The position numbers were made by a program, and so were the translations under genes. Source: Hippophae tibetana (Eukaryota; Streptophyta; Magnoliopsida; Rosales; Elaeagnaceae). Taken from it: a stretch of DNA of 64,000 nt. The stretch lies in NCBI GenBank assembly GCA_037013495.1, contig JAZDXN010000030.1, positions 124,001 to 188,000 on the forward strand, written 5' to 3'. Shown here in pieces: positions 15,601-28,995 of the stretch. The notes under the pieces were generated by a model, which saw only the letters and a list, made by a program, of their open reading frames with translations, was not told the origin of the DNA and did not search any database. Every line of letters starts with the position of its first letter. The first letter of the stretch is position 1.

Positions 15601-15855
15601 TTTTATGATTAGAAATATGTCTAACAATTCTACAAACATAAATATAGATTGCCAAAATTCATACATTATCTCGATACAAAAATTCCACGTTTGCATGCAA
15701 ACTTTCAAACGATAAATTTGTATTGTCTATATGATCTCCAAATATAACTATATTATCATCTACAAGTTCAATATGATGTATTACCATTATTCTCCCTACA
15801 AACTGCATCTATATATAGGTTAATATAACTTAAAATCATTTTTTTGCGAACTAAT
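12687..15855. repeat. Block 3: U17-U20, locally duplicated 792-bp monomers
   Basis: Monomers start at 12687, 13479, 14271 and 15064 (792, 792, 793, 792 bp). From about 13080 to 14980 the sequence repeats with a 792-bp period and very few differences. It carries the private variants AGAGAGAAGGGG, TGTAGATACCC, GCACGAATTG (one base shorter than GCACGTAATTG), ACTAAAAATATA, and GATGTGTTACC in two of the copies. This is single-monomer amplification, unlike the dimer-based HORs elsewhere. Confidence 0.88.
13479..14270. repeat. U18: 792-bp monomer, nearly identical to U19
   Basis: U18 and U19 (14271-15063) match nearly throughout, including the private changes listed for block 3. They part only near 14990, where U19 returns to GATGTATTACC and to CTACTTCTATAT. 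The right half of U17 (from about 13080) belongs to the same duplicated material. Confidence 0.85.
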
Positions 15856-16649
15856 TCAGAGTAAAATAAATTGGTTTAATGTAATTTTCTCTACCAAATT
15901 CCTTATTTTGTTTTGCAAAAATTAAAATATGTTAGAGTTATATAAAATAAATAAACTCACTTTTACTAATTTATAATAAATGTATTAAAAATGTTATAAA
16001 TAAATAAATAATACAAAATTTTTTTCCTTTATGTGAAATAAATCATATTAAATAAAATCACATAGAAGTAGATACTATAAATATATATATTAGATTGAAT
16101 GAAATCATTATTTACCAATTAAAAAAAGCTATTAGTGGTTGAAATATCATACATTCCACATGTATCTTAAAAGTAGGAGAAATTGGAAAACCAATATTAA
16201 GAGACAATGGGATTACCCTTTGTGGCGTCGATACAATAGATATAATCGTGTAATATCCAACCAAATTATGCAGGTAATTGTTAAACTTATACAAAAACCA
16301 GTAGATGATAATTTATACATACGTAATTTTGGTATCATATTATGAACTAATAAATATTTTACATATTTTGTTAATATTTATTGGAATTCTTACTTTTATA
16401 ATTTGGAATATGTCTAACAATTCTACAAACATAAATACAGATTGCCAAAATTCATAAATTATCTCGATACAAAAATTCCTCGTTTGCATGCAAACATTCA
16501 AACAATAATTTTGTATTGTATATAAGATCTCCAACTATAACTATATTATCTTCTACAAGTTCAATATGATGTATTACCATTATTCTCCGTACAAACTGCT
16601 TATATATATTGGTTAATATAACTGAAAATCATTTTTTTTGCCGACTAAT

Positions 16650-17256
16650 TCAGAGTAAAATACATATAAGTAGATACTATAAATATATATATATTAGATT
16701 GAATAAAATCATTATTTTCCAATTAAAAAAAGCTATTAGTGGTTGAAATATCATACATTCCACATGTATCTTAAAAGTAGGAGAAATTGGAAAACCAAGA
16801 TTAAGAGACAAGATGATTACCCTTTGTGGTGTCGATACGCTTGACATAATCGTGTAATATCCAACCAAATTATGCAGGTAATTGTTAAACTTATACAAAA
16901 AATAGTAGATGATAATTTATACATACGTAATTTTAGTGTCATATTATGAGCTAGTAAATATTTTACATATTTTGTTAATATTTATTGGAATTCTAACTTT
17001 TATAATTAGGAATATGTCTAACAATTCTACAAACATAAATACGGATTGCCAAATTTCATAAATTATCACGATACAAAAATTACTCGTTTGCATGCGACCA
17101 TGCATACAATAAATTTGTATGGTCCATTAGATTTTCAATTATATATATATTATCTTCTACAAGTTCGATATGATGTATTACCATTATTCTCCCTACAAAC
17201 TACTTCTATATATAAGTTAATATAGGTGAAAATCATTTTTTTTTTTACAAACAAAT
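16650..17256. repeat. U22: truncated monomer, left AT-rich part deleted (607 bp)
   Basis: The unit begins normally with TCAGAGTAAAAT (16650-16661) and jumps straight to ACATATAAGTAG at 16662. About 190 bp of left AT-rich part are missing; the core and right half are intact. The (AT)n tract is one AT longer than usual and the linker reads ATTATTTTCC. All three features recur in U27. Confidence 0.92.
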
Positions 17257-17354
17257 GTAGAGTAAAATAAATTGGTTTACTGTAATTTTCTCTACCAAAT
17301 GTCTTATTTTGTTTTGCAAAAATTAAAAAATGTATAGTTATATAAAATAAATAC

Positions 17355-17850
17355 ACTCACTTTTACTATTTTATAAAAAATGTATTAAAAATTTTATAAA
17401 TAAATAAATAATACATAAATTTTTTCCTTTAAGTGAAATAAATCATATTAAAAAAAATCACATAGAAGTAGATACTATAAATATATATATTAGATTGAAT
17501 GAAATCATTATTTACCAATTAAAAAAAGCTATTAGTGGTTGAAATATCATACATTCCACATGTATCTTAAAATTAGGACAAATTGGAAAACCAAGATTAA
17601 GAGGCAAAAGGATTACCCTTTGTGGTGTCGATACCCTAGACATAATCGTGCAATATGCAACCAAATTATGCAGGTAATTGTGAAACTTATACAAATAAGA
17701 GTACATGATAATTTATACATACGAAATTTTGGTATCATATTATGAGCTTATAAATATTTTACATATTTTGTTAATATTTATTGGAATTCTTACTTTTATA
17801 ATTAGGAATATATCTAACAATTCTACAAACATAAATATAGATTGCCAAAA
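17355..17850. repeat. Left copy of a local 794-bp duplication (U23)
   Basis: This part of U23 recurs at about 18149-18644 in U24 with the same private changes: ATTTTATAAAAAATG, CTTTAAGTGAAATAA, ATTAGGACAAATTGG, GAGGCAAAAGGATT, CAATATGCAACC, ATTGTGAAAC, GAGTACATGAT and TACGAAATTTT. The two monomers differ outside this stretch, so it is a partial monomer duplication or a conversion tract. Confidence 0.83.
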
Positions 17851-18148
17851 TTCATAAATTATCTCGATACAAAAATTCCTCCTTTGCATGCAAACATTCA
17901 AACAATAAATTTGTATGGTCCATTAGATCTTCAAATATATATATATTATCTTCTACAAGTTCAATATGATGTATTACCATTATTCTCCCTACAAACTACT
18001 TCTTTATTTAGGTTAATATAACTGAAAATCATTTTTTTTTCCGACTAATTCAGAGTAAAATAAATTGGTTTAATGTAATTTTCTCTACCAAATGTCTTAT
18101 TATGTTTTGCAAAAATTAAAATATGTTATAATTATATAAAATAAATAA

Positions 18149-18644
18149 ACTCACTTTTACTATTTTATAAAAAATGTATTAAAAATTTTATAAATAAATA
18201 AATAATACATAAATTTTTTCCTTTAAGTGAAATAAATCATATTAAAAAAAATCACATAGAAGTAGATACTATAAATATATATATTAGATTGAATGAAATC
18301 ATTATTTACCAATTAAAAAAAGCTATTAGTGGTTGAAATATCATACATTCCACATGTATCTTAAAATTAGGACAAATTGGAAAACCAAGATTAAGAGGCA
18401 AAAGGATTACCCTTTGTGGTGTCGATACCCTAGACATAATCGTGCAATATGCAACCAAATTATGCAGGTAATTGTGAAACTTATACAAATAAGAGTACAT
18501 GATAATTTATACATACGAAATTTTGGTATCATATTATGAGCTTATAAATATTTTACATATTTTGTTAATATTTATTGGAATTCTTACTTTTATAATTAGG
18601 AATATATCTAACAATTCTACAAACATAAATATAGATTGCCAAAT
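18149..18644. repeat. Right copy of the local 794-bp duplication (U24)
   Basis: Second copy of the tract described at 17355-17850, displaced by one monomer (794 bp) and carrying the same private variants. Downstream, U24 has an A-type right half with its own changes (ATTTTCTCGATAC, TTCCACGTTTGC), while U23 turns into a mosaic. Confidence 0.83.
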
Positions 18645-20431
18645 TTCATAAATTTTCTCGATACAAAAATTCCACGTTTGCATGCAAACATTCAAACAAT
18701 AATTTTGTATTGTATATAAGATCTCCAAATATATCTATATTATCTTCTACAAGTTTAATATGATGTATTGCCATTACTTTCCCTACAAAATAATTCTATA
18801 TATAGGTTAATATAACTAAAAATCATTTTTTTTGCCGACTAATTCAGACAAAAATAAATTGGTTTAATGTAATTTTCTCTACCAAATGTCTTATTTTGTT
18901 TTGCAAAAATTAAAATATGTTATAGTTATATAAAATAAATAAACTCACTTTTACTATTTTATAATAAATTTATTAAAAATGTCATTAATAAATAAATAAA
19001 ACATAAATTTTTTCCTTTATGTGAAATAAATTATATTAAATAAAATCACATATAAGTAGATACTATAAATATATATATTAGATTGAATGAAATCATTATT
19101 TACCAATTCAAAAAAGCTATTAGTGGTTGAAATATCATACATTCCACATGTATCTTAAAAGTAGCAGAAATTGGAAAACCAATATTAAGACACAAGGGGA
19201 TTACCCTTTGTGGTGTCGATACAATAGACATAATCGTGCAATATCCAACCAAATTATGCAGGTAATTGTTAAACTTATACAAAAAACAGTAGATGATAAT
19301 ATATACATACGTAATTTTAGTATCATATTATGAGCTAATAAATATTTTACATATTTGGTTAATATTTCTTTGAAGTCTTACTTTTATAATTAAGAATATA
19401 TCTAACAATTCTACAAACATAAATACGGATTGCCAAAATTCATAAATTATCTCGATACAAAAATTCCTCGTTTGCATGCAAACATTCAAACAATAAATTT
19501 GTATTGTATATAAGATCTCCAAATATAACTATATTATCTTCTACAAGTTCAATATGATGTATTACCATTATTCTCCCTACAAACTGCTTATATATATTAG
19601 TTAATATAACTGAAAATCATTTTTTTTGCCCACTCATTCAGAGTAAAATAAATTAGTTTAATGTAATTTTCTCTACCAAATGTCTTATTTTGTTTTGCAA
19701 AAATTAAAATATGTTATAATTATATAAAATAAATAAATTCATTTTTACTATTTTATAATAAATGTATTAAAAATGTCATAAATAAATAAATAAAACCTAA
19801 AGGTTTTCCTTTATGTGAAATAAATCATATTAAATAAAATCATATATAAGTAGATACTATAAATATATATATTAGATTGAATGAAATAATTGTTAAGGAA
19901 TTCAAAACATTTATTAGTGGTTGAAATATAATACATTCCACATGTATCTTAAAATTAGGAGAAATGTGAAAACCAAGATTAAGAGACAAGGGGATTACCC
20001 TTTGTGGTGTCGATACCCTAGACATAATCGTGCTATATCCAACCAAATTATGCAGGTAATTGTTAAACTTATACAAATAACATTTGATGATAATTTATAC
20101 ATACGTAATTTTGGTATCATATTATGAGTTAATAAATATTTTACATATTTTGTTAATATTTATTTGAATTCTTACTTTTATTATAAGGAATATGTCTAAC
20201 AATTCTACAAACATAAATACGGATTGCCAAATTTCATAAATTATCTCGATACAGAAATTCCTCGTTTGCATGCCACCATTCAAACAATAATTTTTTATTG
20301 TATATAAGATCTCCAAATATAACTATATTATCTTCTACAAGTTCAATATGATGTATTACCATTATTCTCCCTACAAACTGCTTATATATATTGGTTAAGA
20401 TAACTGAAAATCATTTTTTTTGCCGACTAAT

Positions 20432-21034
20432 TCAGAGTAAAATACATATAAGTAGATACTATAAATATATATATATTAAATTGAATGAAATCATTATTTT
20501 CCAATTAAAAAAAGCTATTAGTGGTTGAAATATCATACATTCCACATGTATCTTAAAAGTAGGAGAAATTGGAAAACCAATATTAAGAGACAAGGGGATT
20601 ACCCTTTGTGGTGTCGATACAATAGACATAATCATGCAATATCCAACCAAATTATTTAGGTTATTCTTAAACTTATACAAAAAACAGTAGATGATAATTT
20701 ATACATACGTAATTTTAGTATCATATTATGAGCTAATAAATATTTTACATATTTGGTTAATATTTCTTTGAAGTCTTACTTTTATAATTAGGAATATATC
20801 TAACAATTCTACAAACATAAATACGTATTGCCAAAATTCATAAATTATCTCGATACAAAAATTCCTCGTTTGCATGCAAACATTCAAACAATAAATTTGT
20901 ATTGTATAGAAGATTTTCAATTACATATATATTATCTTCTACAAGTTCGATATGATGTATTACCATTATTCTCCCTACAAACTACTTCTATATATAGGTT
21001 AATATAAATGAAAATCATTTTTTTACCAACTAAT
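20432..21034. repeat. U27: truncated monomer with the same junction as U22 (603 bp)
   Basis: TCAGAGTAAAAT (20432-20443) joins ACATATAAGTAG at 20444, the same breakpoint as at 16661/16662, 3782 bp earlier. It shares the longer (AT)n tract and the ATTATTTTCC linker with U22. The core and right half differ (TACAATAGACATAATC, ATTTCTTTGAAGTC), so copying of the truncated unit was followed by divergence or exchange. Confidence 0.92.
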
Positions 21035-22768
21035 TCGGAGTAAAATAAATTGGTTTTATGTAATATTCTCTACCAAATGTCTTATTTTGTTTTGCAAAAA
21101 TTAAAATATGTTAAAGTTATATAAAATAAATAAACTCACTTTTACTATTTTATAATAAATGTATTAAAAATGTTATAAATAAATAAATAAATAATACATA
21201 AAGTTTTTCCTTTATGTGAAATAAATCATATTAAATAAAATCACATATAAGTAGATACTATAAATATATATATTAGATTGAATGAAATCATTATTTACCA
21301 ATTAAAAAAAGCTATTAGTGGTTGAAATATCATACATTCCACATGTATCTTAAAAGTAGGAGAAATTGGAAAACCAATATTAAGAGACAAGGGGATTACC
21401 CTTTGTGGTGTCGATACAATAGACATAATCATGCAATATCCAACCAAATTATTTAGGTTATTCTTAAACTTATACAAAAAACAGTAGATGATAATTTATA
21501 CATACGTAATTTTAGTATCATATTATGAGCTAATAAATATTTTACATATTTGGTTAATATTTCTTTGAAGTCTTACTTTTATAATTAGTAATATATCTAA
21601 CAATTCTACAAACATAAATACGGATTCCCAAAATTCATAAATTATCTCGATACAAAAATTCCTCGTTTGCATGCAAACATTCAAAGAATAAATTTGTATT
21701 GTATATAAGATCTCCAAATATAACTATATTATCTTCTACAAGTTCAATATGATGTATTACCATTATTCTCCCTACAAACTGCTCATATATATTAGTTAAT
21801 ATAACTGAAAATCATTTTTTTTGCCGACTCATTCAGAGTAAAATAAATTAGTTTAATGTAATTTTCTCTACCAAATGTCTTATTTTGTTTTGCAAAAATT
21901 AAAATATGTTATAATTATATAAAATAAATAAATTCATTTTTACTATTTTATAATAAATGTATTAAAAATGTCATAAATAAATAAATAAAACATAAAGTTT
22001 TTCCTTTATGTGAAATAAATCATATTAAATAAAATCACATATAAGTAGATACTATAAATATATATATTAGATTGAATGAAATAATTATTAACCAATTCAA
22101 AACATTTATTAGTGGTTGAAATATAATACGTTCCACATGTATCTTAAAATTAGAAGAAATGGGAAAACCAAGATTAAGAGACAAGGGGATTACCCTTTGT
22201 GGTGTCGATACCCGAGACATAATCGTGCAATATCCAACCAAATTATGCAGGTAATTGTTAAACTTATACAAATAACAGTTGATGATAATTTATACATACG
22301 TAATTTTGGTATCATATTATAAGCTAATAAATATTTTACATATTTTGTTAATATTTATTGGAATTCTTACTTTTATAATTAGGAATATGTCTAACAATTC
22401 TACAAACATAAATACGGATTGCCAAATTTCATAAATTATCACGATACAAAAATTACTCGTTTGCATGCGACCATGCATACAATAAATTTGTATGGTCCAT
22501 TAGATTTTCAATTATATATATATTATCTTCTACAAGTTCGATATGATGTATTACCATTATTCTCCCTACAAACTACTTCTATATATAAGTTAATATAATT
22601 GAAAATCATTTTTTTACCAACTAATTTAGAGTAAAATAAATTGGTTAAATGTAATTTTCTCTACCAAATGTCTTACTTTATTTTGCAAAAATTAAAATAT
22701 GTTAAAGTTATATAAAATAAATAAACTCACTTTTACTATTTTATTATAAATGTATTAAAAATGTTATA

Positions 22769-22788
22769 AATAAATAAATAAATAATAC
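22769..22788. repeat. (AAAT)n microsatellite inside the monomer (example, expanded, U30)
   Basis: Each monomer has a short AAAT run before ACATAAAG. Most have three steps after TTAT. U28, U30, U32, U34, U35, U39 and U40 have one more. The 789-bp odd members of the 3165-bp HOR and U71 have one fewer, followed by ATATATAAAG. These steps explain most of the 789/794/798 length classes and make a convenient copy marker. Confidence 0.85.
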
Positions 22789-23254
22789 ATAAAGTTTTTC
22801 CTTTATGTGAATAAATCAATTTAAATAAAATCACATATAAGTAGATACTATAAATATATATATTAGATTGAATGAAATCATTATTTACCAATTAAAAAAA
22901 GCTATTAGTGGTTGAAATATCATACATTCCACATGTATCTAAAAAGTAGGAGAAATTGGAAAACCAATATTAAGAGACAAGGGGATTACCCTATGTGGTG
23001 TCGATACAATAGACATAATCATGCAATATCCAACCAAATTATGCAGGTAATTGTAAAACTTATACAAAAAACAGTAGATGATAATTTATACATACGTAAT
23101 TTTAGTATCATATTATGAGCTAATAAATATTTTACATATTTGGTTAATATTTCTTTGAAGTCTTACTTTTATAATTAGGAATATATCTAACAATTCTACA
23201 AACATAAATACGGATTGCCAAAATTCATAAATTATCTCGATACAAAAATTCATC

Positions 23255-23268
23255 GTTTGCATGCAAAC
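23255..23268. repeat. A-type palindrome GTTTGCATGCAAAC (example in U30)
   Basis: A perfect 14-bp palindrome centred on GCATGC (SphI site) in the right half of A-type monomers. The same word is seen in many others, for example U18 and U56. U1, U2 and U6 have a 12-bp version after CTCC. U51, U55, U57 and the other odd HOR members carry GCAGGC at the centre, which breaks symmetry. It contains ATGCAAA on both strands, close to an octamer-like word, but no binding protein can be inferred. Confidence 0.85.
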
Positions 23269-23423
23269 ATTCAAACAATAAATTTGTATTGTATATAAGA
23301 TCTCCAAATATAACTATATTATCTTCTACAAGTTCAATATGATGTATTACCATTATTCTCCCTACAAACTTCTTATATATATTAGTTAATATAACTGAAA
23401 ATCATTTTTTTTTGCCGACTCAT

Positions 23424-25014
23424 TCAGAGTAAAATAAATTAGTTTAATGTAATTTTCTCTACCAAATGTCTTATTTTGTTTTGCAAAAATTAAAATATGT
23501 TATAATTATATAAAATAAATAAATTCATTTTTACTATTTTATAATAAATGTATTAAAAATGTCATAAATAAATAAATAAAACATAAAGTTTTTCCTTTAT
23601 GTGAAATAAATCATATTAAATAAAATCACATATAAGTAGATACTATAAATATATATATTAGATTGAATGAAATAATTATTAACCAATTCAAAACATTTAT
23701 TAGTGGTTGAAATATAATACGTTCCACATGTATCTTAAAATTAGAAGAAATGGGAAAACCAAGATTAAGAGACAAGGGGATTACCCTTTGTGGTGTCGAT
23801 ACCCGAGACATAATCGTGCAATATCCAACCAAATTATGCAGGTAATTGTTAAACTTATACAAATAACAGTTGATGATAATTTATACATACGTAATTTTGG
23901 TATCATATTATAAGCTAATAAATATTTTACATATTTTGTTAATATTTATTGGAATTCTTACTTTTATAATTAGGAATATGTCTAACAATTCTACAAACAT
24001 AAATACGGATTGCCAAATTTCATAAATTATCACGATACAAAAATTACTCGTTTGCATGCGACCATGCATACAATAAATTTGTATGGTCCATTAGATTTTC
24101 AATTATATATATATTATCTTCTACAAGTTCGATATGATGTATTACCATTATTCTCCCTACAAACTACTTCTATATATAAGTTAATATAATTGAAAATCAT
24201 TTTTTTACCAACTAATTTAGAGTAAAATAAATTGGTTAAATGTAATTTTCTCTACCAAATGTCTTACTTTATTTTGCAAAAATTAAAATATGTTAAAGTT
24301 ATATAAAATAAATAAACTCACTTTTACTATTTTATTATAAATGTATTAAAAATGTTATAAATAAATAAATAAATAATACATAAAGTTTTTCCTTTATGTG
24401 AATAAATCAATTTAAATAAAATCACATATAAGTAGATACTATAAATATATATATTAGATTGAATGAAATCATTATTTACCAATTAAAAAAAGCTATTAGT
24501 GGTTGAAATATCATACATTCCACATGTATCTAAAAAGTAGGAGAAATTGGAAAACCAATATTAAGAGACAAGGGGATTACCCTATGTGGTGTCGATACAA
24601 TAGACATAATCATGCAATATCCAACCAAATTATGCAGGTAATTGTAAAACTTATACAAAAAACAGTAGATGATAATTTATACATACGTAATTTTAGTATC
24701 ATATTATGAGCTAATAAATATTTTACATATTTGGTTAATATTTCTTTGAAGTCTTACTTTTATAATTAGGAATATATCTAACAATTCTACAAACATAAAT
24801 ACGGATTGCCAAAATTCATAAATTATCTCGATACAAAAATTCATCGTTTGCATGCAAACATTCAAACAATAAATTTGTATTGTATATAAGATCTCCAAAT
24901 ATAACTATATTATCTTCTACAAGTTCAATATGATGTATTACCATTATTCTCCCTACAAACTTCTTATATATATTAGTTAATATAACTGAAAATCATTTTT
25001 TTTTGCCGACTCAT
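23424..25014. repeat. 1591-bp dimer HOR, copy 2 (U31-U32)
   Basis: Direct repeat of 21833-23423 (U31 beta/B, U32 alpha/A, starting 24217). The following pentamer (U33-U37) is built from the same monomer kinds, so this dimer looks like its precursor. Confidence 0.92.
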
Positions 25015-28000
25015 TCAGAGTAAAATAAATTAGTTTAATGTAATTTTCTCTACCAAATGTCTTATTTTGTTTTGCAAAAATTAAAATATGTTATAATTAT
25101 ATAAAATAAATAAATTCATTTTTACTATTTTATAATAAATGTATTAAAAATGTCATAAATAAATAAATAAAACATAAAGTTTTTCCTTTATGTGAAATAA
25201 ATCATATTAAATAAAATCACATATAAGTAGATACTATAAATATATATATTAGATTGAATGAAATAATTATTAACCAATTCAAAACATTTATTAGTGGTTG
25301 AAATATAATACGTTCCACATGTATCTTAAAATTAGAAGAAATGGGAAAACCAAGATTAAGAGACAAGGGGATTACCCTTTGTGGTGTCGATACCCTAGAC
25401 ATAATCGTGCAATATCCAACCAAATTATGCACGTAATTGTTAAACTTATACAAAAAACAGTTAATGATAATTTATACATACGTAATTTTGGTATCATATT
25501 ATAAGCTAATAAATATTTTACATATTTTGTTAATATTTATTTGAATTCTTACTTTTATAATTAGAAATATGTCTAACAATTCTACAAACATAAATACGGA
25601 TTGCCAAATTTCATAAATTATCAAGATACAAAAATTACTCGTTTGCATGCGACCATGCATACAATAAATTTGTATGGTCCATTAGATTTTCAATTATATA
25701 TATATATTATCTTCTACAAGTTCGATATGATGTATTACCATTATTCTCCCTACAAACTACTTCTATATATAAGTTAATATAATTGAAAATCATTTTTTTA
25801 CCAACTAATTTAGAGTAAAATAAATTGGTTAAATGTAATTTTCTCTACCAAATGTCTTACTTTATTTTGCAAAAATTAAAATATGTTAAAGTTATATAAA
25901 ATAAATAAACTCACTTTTACTATTTTATTATAAATGTATTAAAAATGTTATAAATAAATAAATAAATAATACATAAAGTTTTTCCTTTATGTGAATTAAA
26001 TCAATTTAAATAAAATCACATATAAGTAGATACTATAAATATATATATTAGATTGAATGAAATCATTATTTACCAATTAAAAAAAGCTATTAGTGGTTGA
26101 AATATCATACATTCCACATGTATCTAAAAAGTAGGAGAAATTGGAAAACCAATATTAAGAGACAAGGGGATTACCCTTTGTGGTGTCGATACAATAGACA
26201 TAATCATGCAATATCCAACCAAATTATGCAGGTAATTGTTAAACTTATACAAATAACAGTTGATGATAATTTATACATACGTAATTTTGGTATCATATTA
26301 TAAGCTAATAAATATTTTACATATTTTGTTAATATTTATTGGAATTCTTACTTTTATAATTAGGAATATGTCTACCAATTCTACAAACATAAATACGGAT
26401 TGCCAAATTTCATAAATTATCACGATACAAAAATTACTCGTTTGCATGCGACCATGCATACAATAAATTTGTATGGTCCATTAGATTTTCAATTATATAT
26501 ATATTATCTTCTACAAGTTCGATATGATGTATTACCATTATTCTCCCTACAAACTACTTCTATATATAAGTTAATATAATTGAAAATCATTTTTTTACCA
26601 ACTAATTTAGAGTAAAATAAATTGGTTAAATGTAATTTTCTCTACCAAATGTCTTACTTTATTTTGCAAAAATTAAAATATGTTAAAGTTATATAAAATA
26701 AATAAACTCACTTTTACTATTTTATTATAAATGTATTAAAAATGTTATAAATAAATAAATAAATAATACATAAAGTTTTTCCTTTATGTGAATTAAATCA
26801 ATTTAAATAAAATCACATATAAGTAGATACTATAAATATATATATTAGATTGAATGAAATCATTATTTACCAATTAAAAAAAGCTATTAGTGGTTGAAAT
26901 ATCATACATTCCACATGTATCTAAAAAGTAGGAGAAATTGGAAAACCAATATTAAGAGACAAGGGGATTACCCTTTGTGGTGTCGATACAATAGACATAA
27001 TCATGCAATATCCAACCAAATTATGCAGGTAATTGTAAAACTTATACAAAAAACAGTAGATGATAATTTATACATACGTAATTTTAGTATCATATTATGA
27101 GCTAATAAATATTTTACATATTTGGTTAATATTTCTTTGAAGTCTTACTTTTATAATTAGGAATATATCTAACAATTCTACAAACATAAATACGGATTGC
27201 CAAAATTCATAAATTATCTCGATACAAAAATTCATCGTTTGCATGCAAACATTCAAACAATAAATTTGTATTGTATATAAGATCTCCAAATATAACTATA
27301 TTATCTTCTACAAGTTCAATATGATGTATTACCATTATTCTCCCTACAAACTTCTTATATATATTAGTTAATATAACTGAAAATCATTTTTTTTTGCCGA
27401 CTCATTCAGAGTAAAATAAATTAGTTTAATGTAATTTTCTCTACCAAATGTCTTATTTTGTTTTGCAAAAATTAAAATATGTTATAATTATATAAAATAA
27501 ATAAATTCATTTTTACTATTTTATAATAAATGTATTAAAAATGTCATAAATAAATAAATAAAACATAAAGTTTTTCCTTTATGTGAAATAAATCATATTA
27601 AATAAAATCACATATAAGTAGATACTATAAATATATATATTAGATTGAATGAAATAATTATTAACCAATTCAAAACATTTATTAGTGGTTGAAATATAAT
27701 ACGTTCCACATGTATCTTAAAATTAGAAGAAATGGGAAAACCAAGATTAAGAGACAAGGGGATTACCCTTTGCGGTGTCGATACCCTAGACATAATCGTG
27801 CTATATCCAGCCAAATTATGCAGGTAATTGTTAAACTTATACAAATAACATTTGATGATATTTTATACATACGTAATTTTGGTATCATATTATGAGCTAA
27901 TAAATATTTTACATATTTTGTTAATATTTATTTGAATTCTTACTTTTATAATAAGGAATATGTCTAACAATTCTACAAACATAAATACGGATTGTCAAAT

Positions 28001-28995
28001 TTCATAAATTATCACGATACAAAAATTACTCGTTTGCATGCGACCATGCATACAATAAATTTGTATGGTCCATTAGATTTTCAATTATATATATATTATC
28101 TTCTACAAGTTCGATATGATGTATTACCATTATTCTCCCTACAAACTATTTCTATATATAAGTTAATATAACTGAAAATTATTTTTTTTTGCCAACTAAT
28201 TCTAAGTAAAATAAATTGGTTTAATGTAATTTTCTCTACCAAATGTCTTATTTTGTTTTACAAAAATTAAAATATGTTAAAGTTATATAAAATAAATAAA
28301 TTCACTTTTAGTATTTTATAATAAATGTATTAAAAATGTTATAAATAAATAAATAATACATAAATTTTTTCCTTTATTTGAAATAAATAATATTAACTAA
28401 AATCACTTATAAGTAGATACTATAAAAATATATATTAGATTGAATGAAATCATTATTTACCAATTAAAAAAAGCTATTATTGGTTGAAATATCATACATT
28501 CCACATGTATCTTAAAAGTAGGAGAAATTTGAAAACCAAGATTAAGAGACAAGGGGATTACCCTTTGTGGTGTAGATACCCTAGACATGATTGTGCAATA
28601 TCCAACCAAATTATGAAGGTAATTGTTAAACTTATACAAATAAAACAATATGATAATTTATACATACGTAATTTTAGTGTCATATTATGAGTTAATAAAT
28701 ATTTTACATATTTTGTTGATATTTATTTGAATTCTTACTTTTATAATTAGGAATATGTCTAACAATTCTACAAACATATATACGGATTGCCAAATTTCAT
28801 AAATTATCACGATACAAAAATTACCCGTTTGTCTGCGACCATGCAAACAATAAATTTGTATGGTCCATTAGATTTACAATTATATATATATTATCTTCTA
28901 CATGTTCGATATGATGTATTACCATTACTCTCCCTACAAACCACTTCTATATATATGTTAATATAACTGAAAATCATTTTTTTTTGCCGACTCAT
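25015..28995. repeat. 3981-bp pentamer HOR, copy 1 (U33-U37)
   Basis: Monomers start at 25015, 25810, 26607, 27406 and 28201 (795, 797, 799, 795, 795 bp). Order: beta/B, alpha/B, alpha/A, beta/B, alpha/B. The entire five-monomer string recurs at 28996. Two differences were noticed: base 26892 (G, against A at 30873) and base 27995 (T, against C at 31976). Shared sequence extends slightly upstream, to about 24977. Confidence 0.93.

Larger units (their letters stand above)
15856..21832. repeat. Block 4: U21-U28, mixed monomers with two truncated units
   Basis: Monomers start at 15856, 16650 (truncated), 17257, 18050, 18844, 19638, 20432 (truncated) and 21035. U26 is beta and the rest alpha. 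Right halves are A (U21, U24-U26), B (U22), or mosaic (U23 is A then B; U27 has A arms followed by a B-like flank). Many copies have TACAATAGACATAA in place of TACCCTAGACATAA in the core. U27 and U28 share the private run ATTTAGGTTATTC (about 20654 and 21450). Confidence 0.87.
21833..23423. repeat. 1591-bp dimer HOR, copy 1 (U29-U30)
   Basis: U29 (793 bp, beta linker, B right half) and U30 (798 bp, alpha linker, A right half, starting 22626) form a dimer repeated directly at 23424-25014. U30 is longer because its AAAT run has one extra step. The comparison by eye found no differences inside the dimer copies apart from the first bases and the CTGCTCATAT/CTTCTTATAT flank just upstream. Confidence 0.92.

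Noticed and set aside
17150-17356. Minus-strand open frame unlike the others (68 codons)
   Set aside because: It opens at GTG, spans the U22/U23 boundary, and exists because of private substitutions in U23. The protein is low-complexity and has no recognisable motif.
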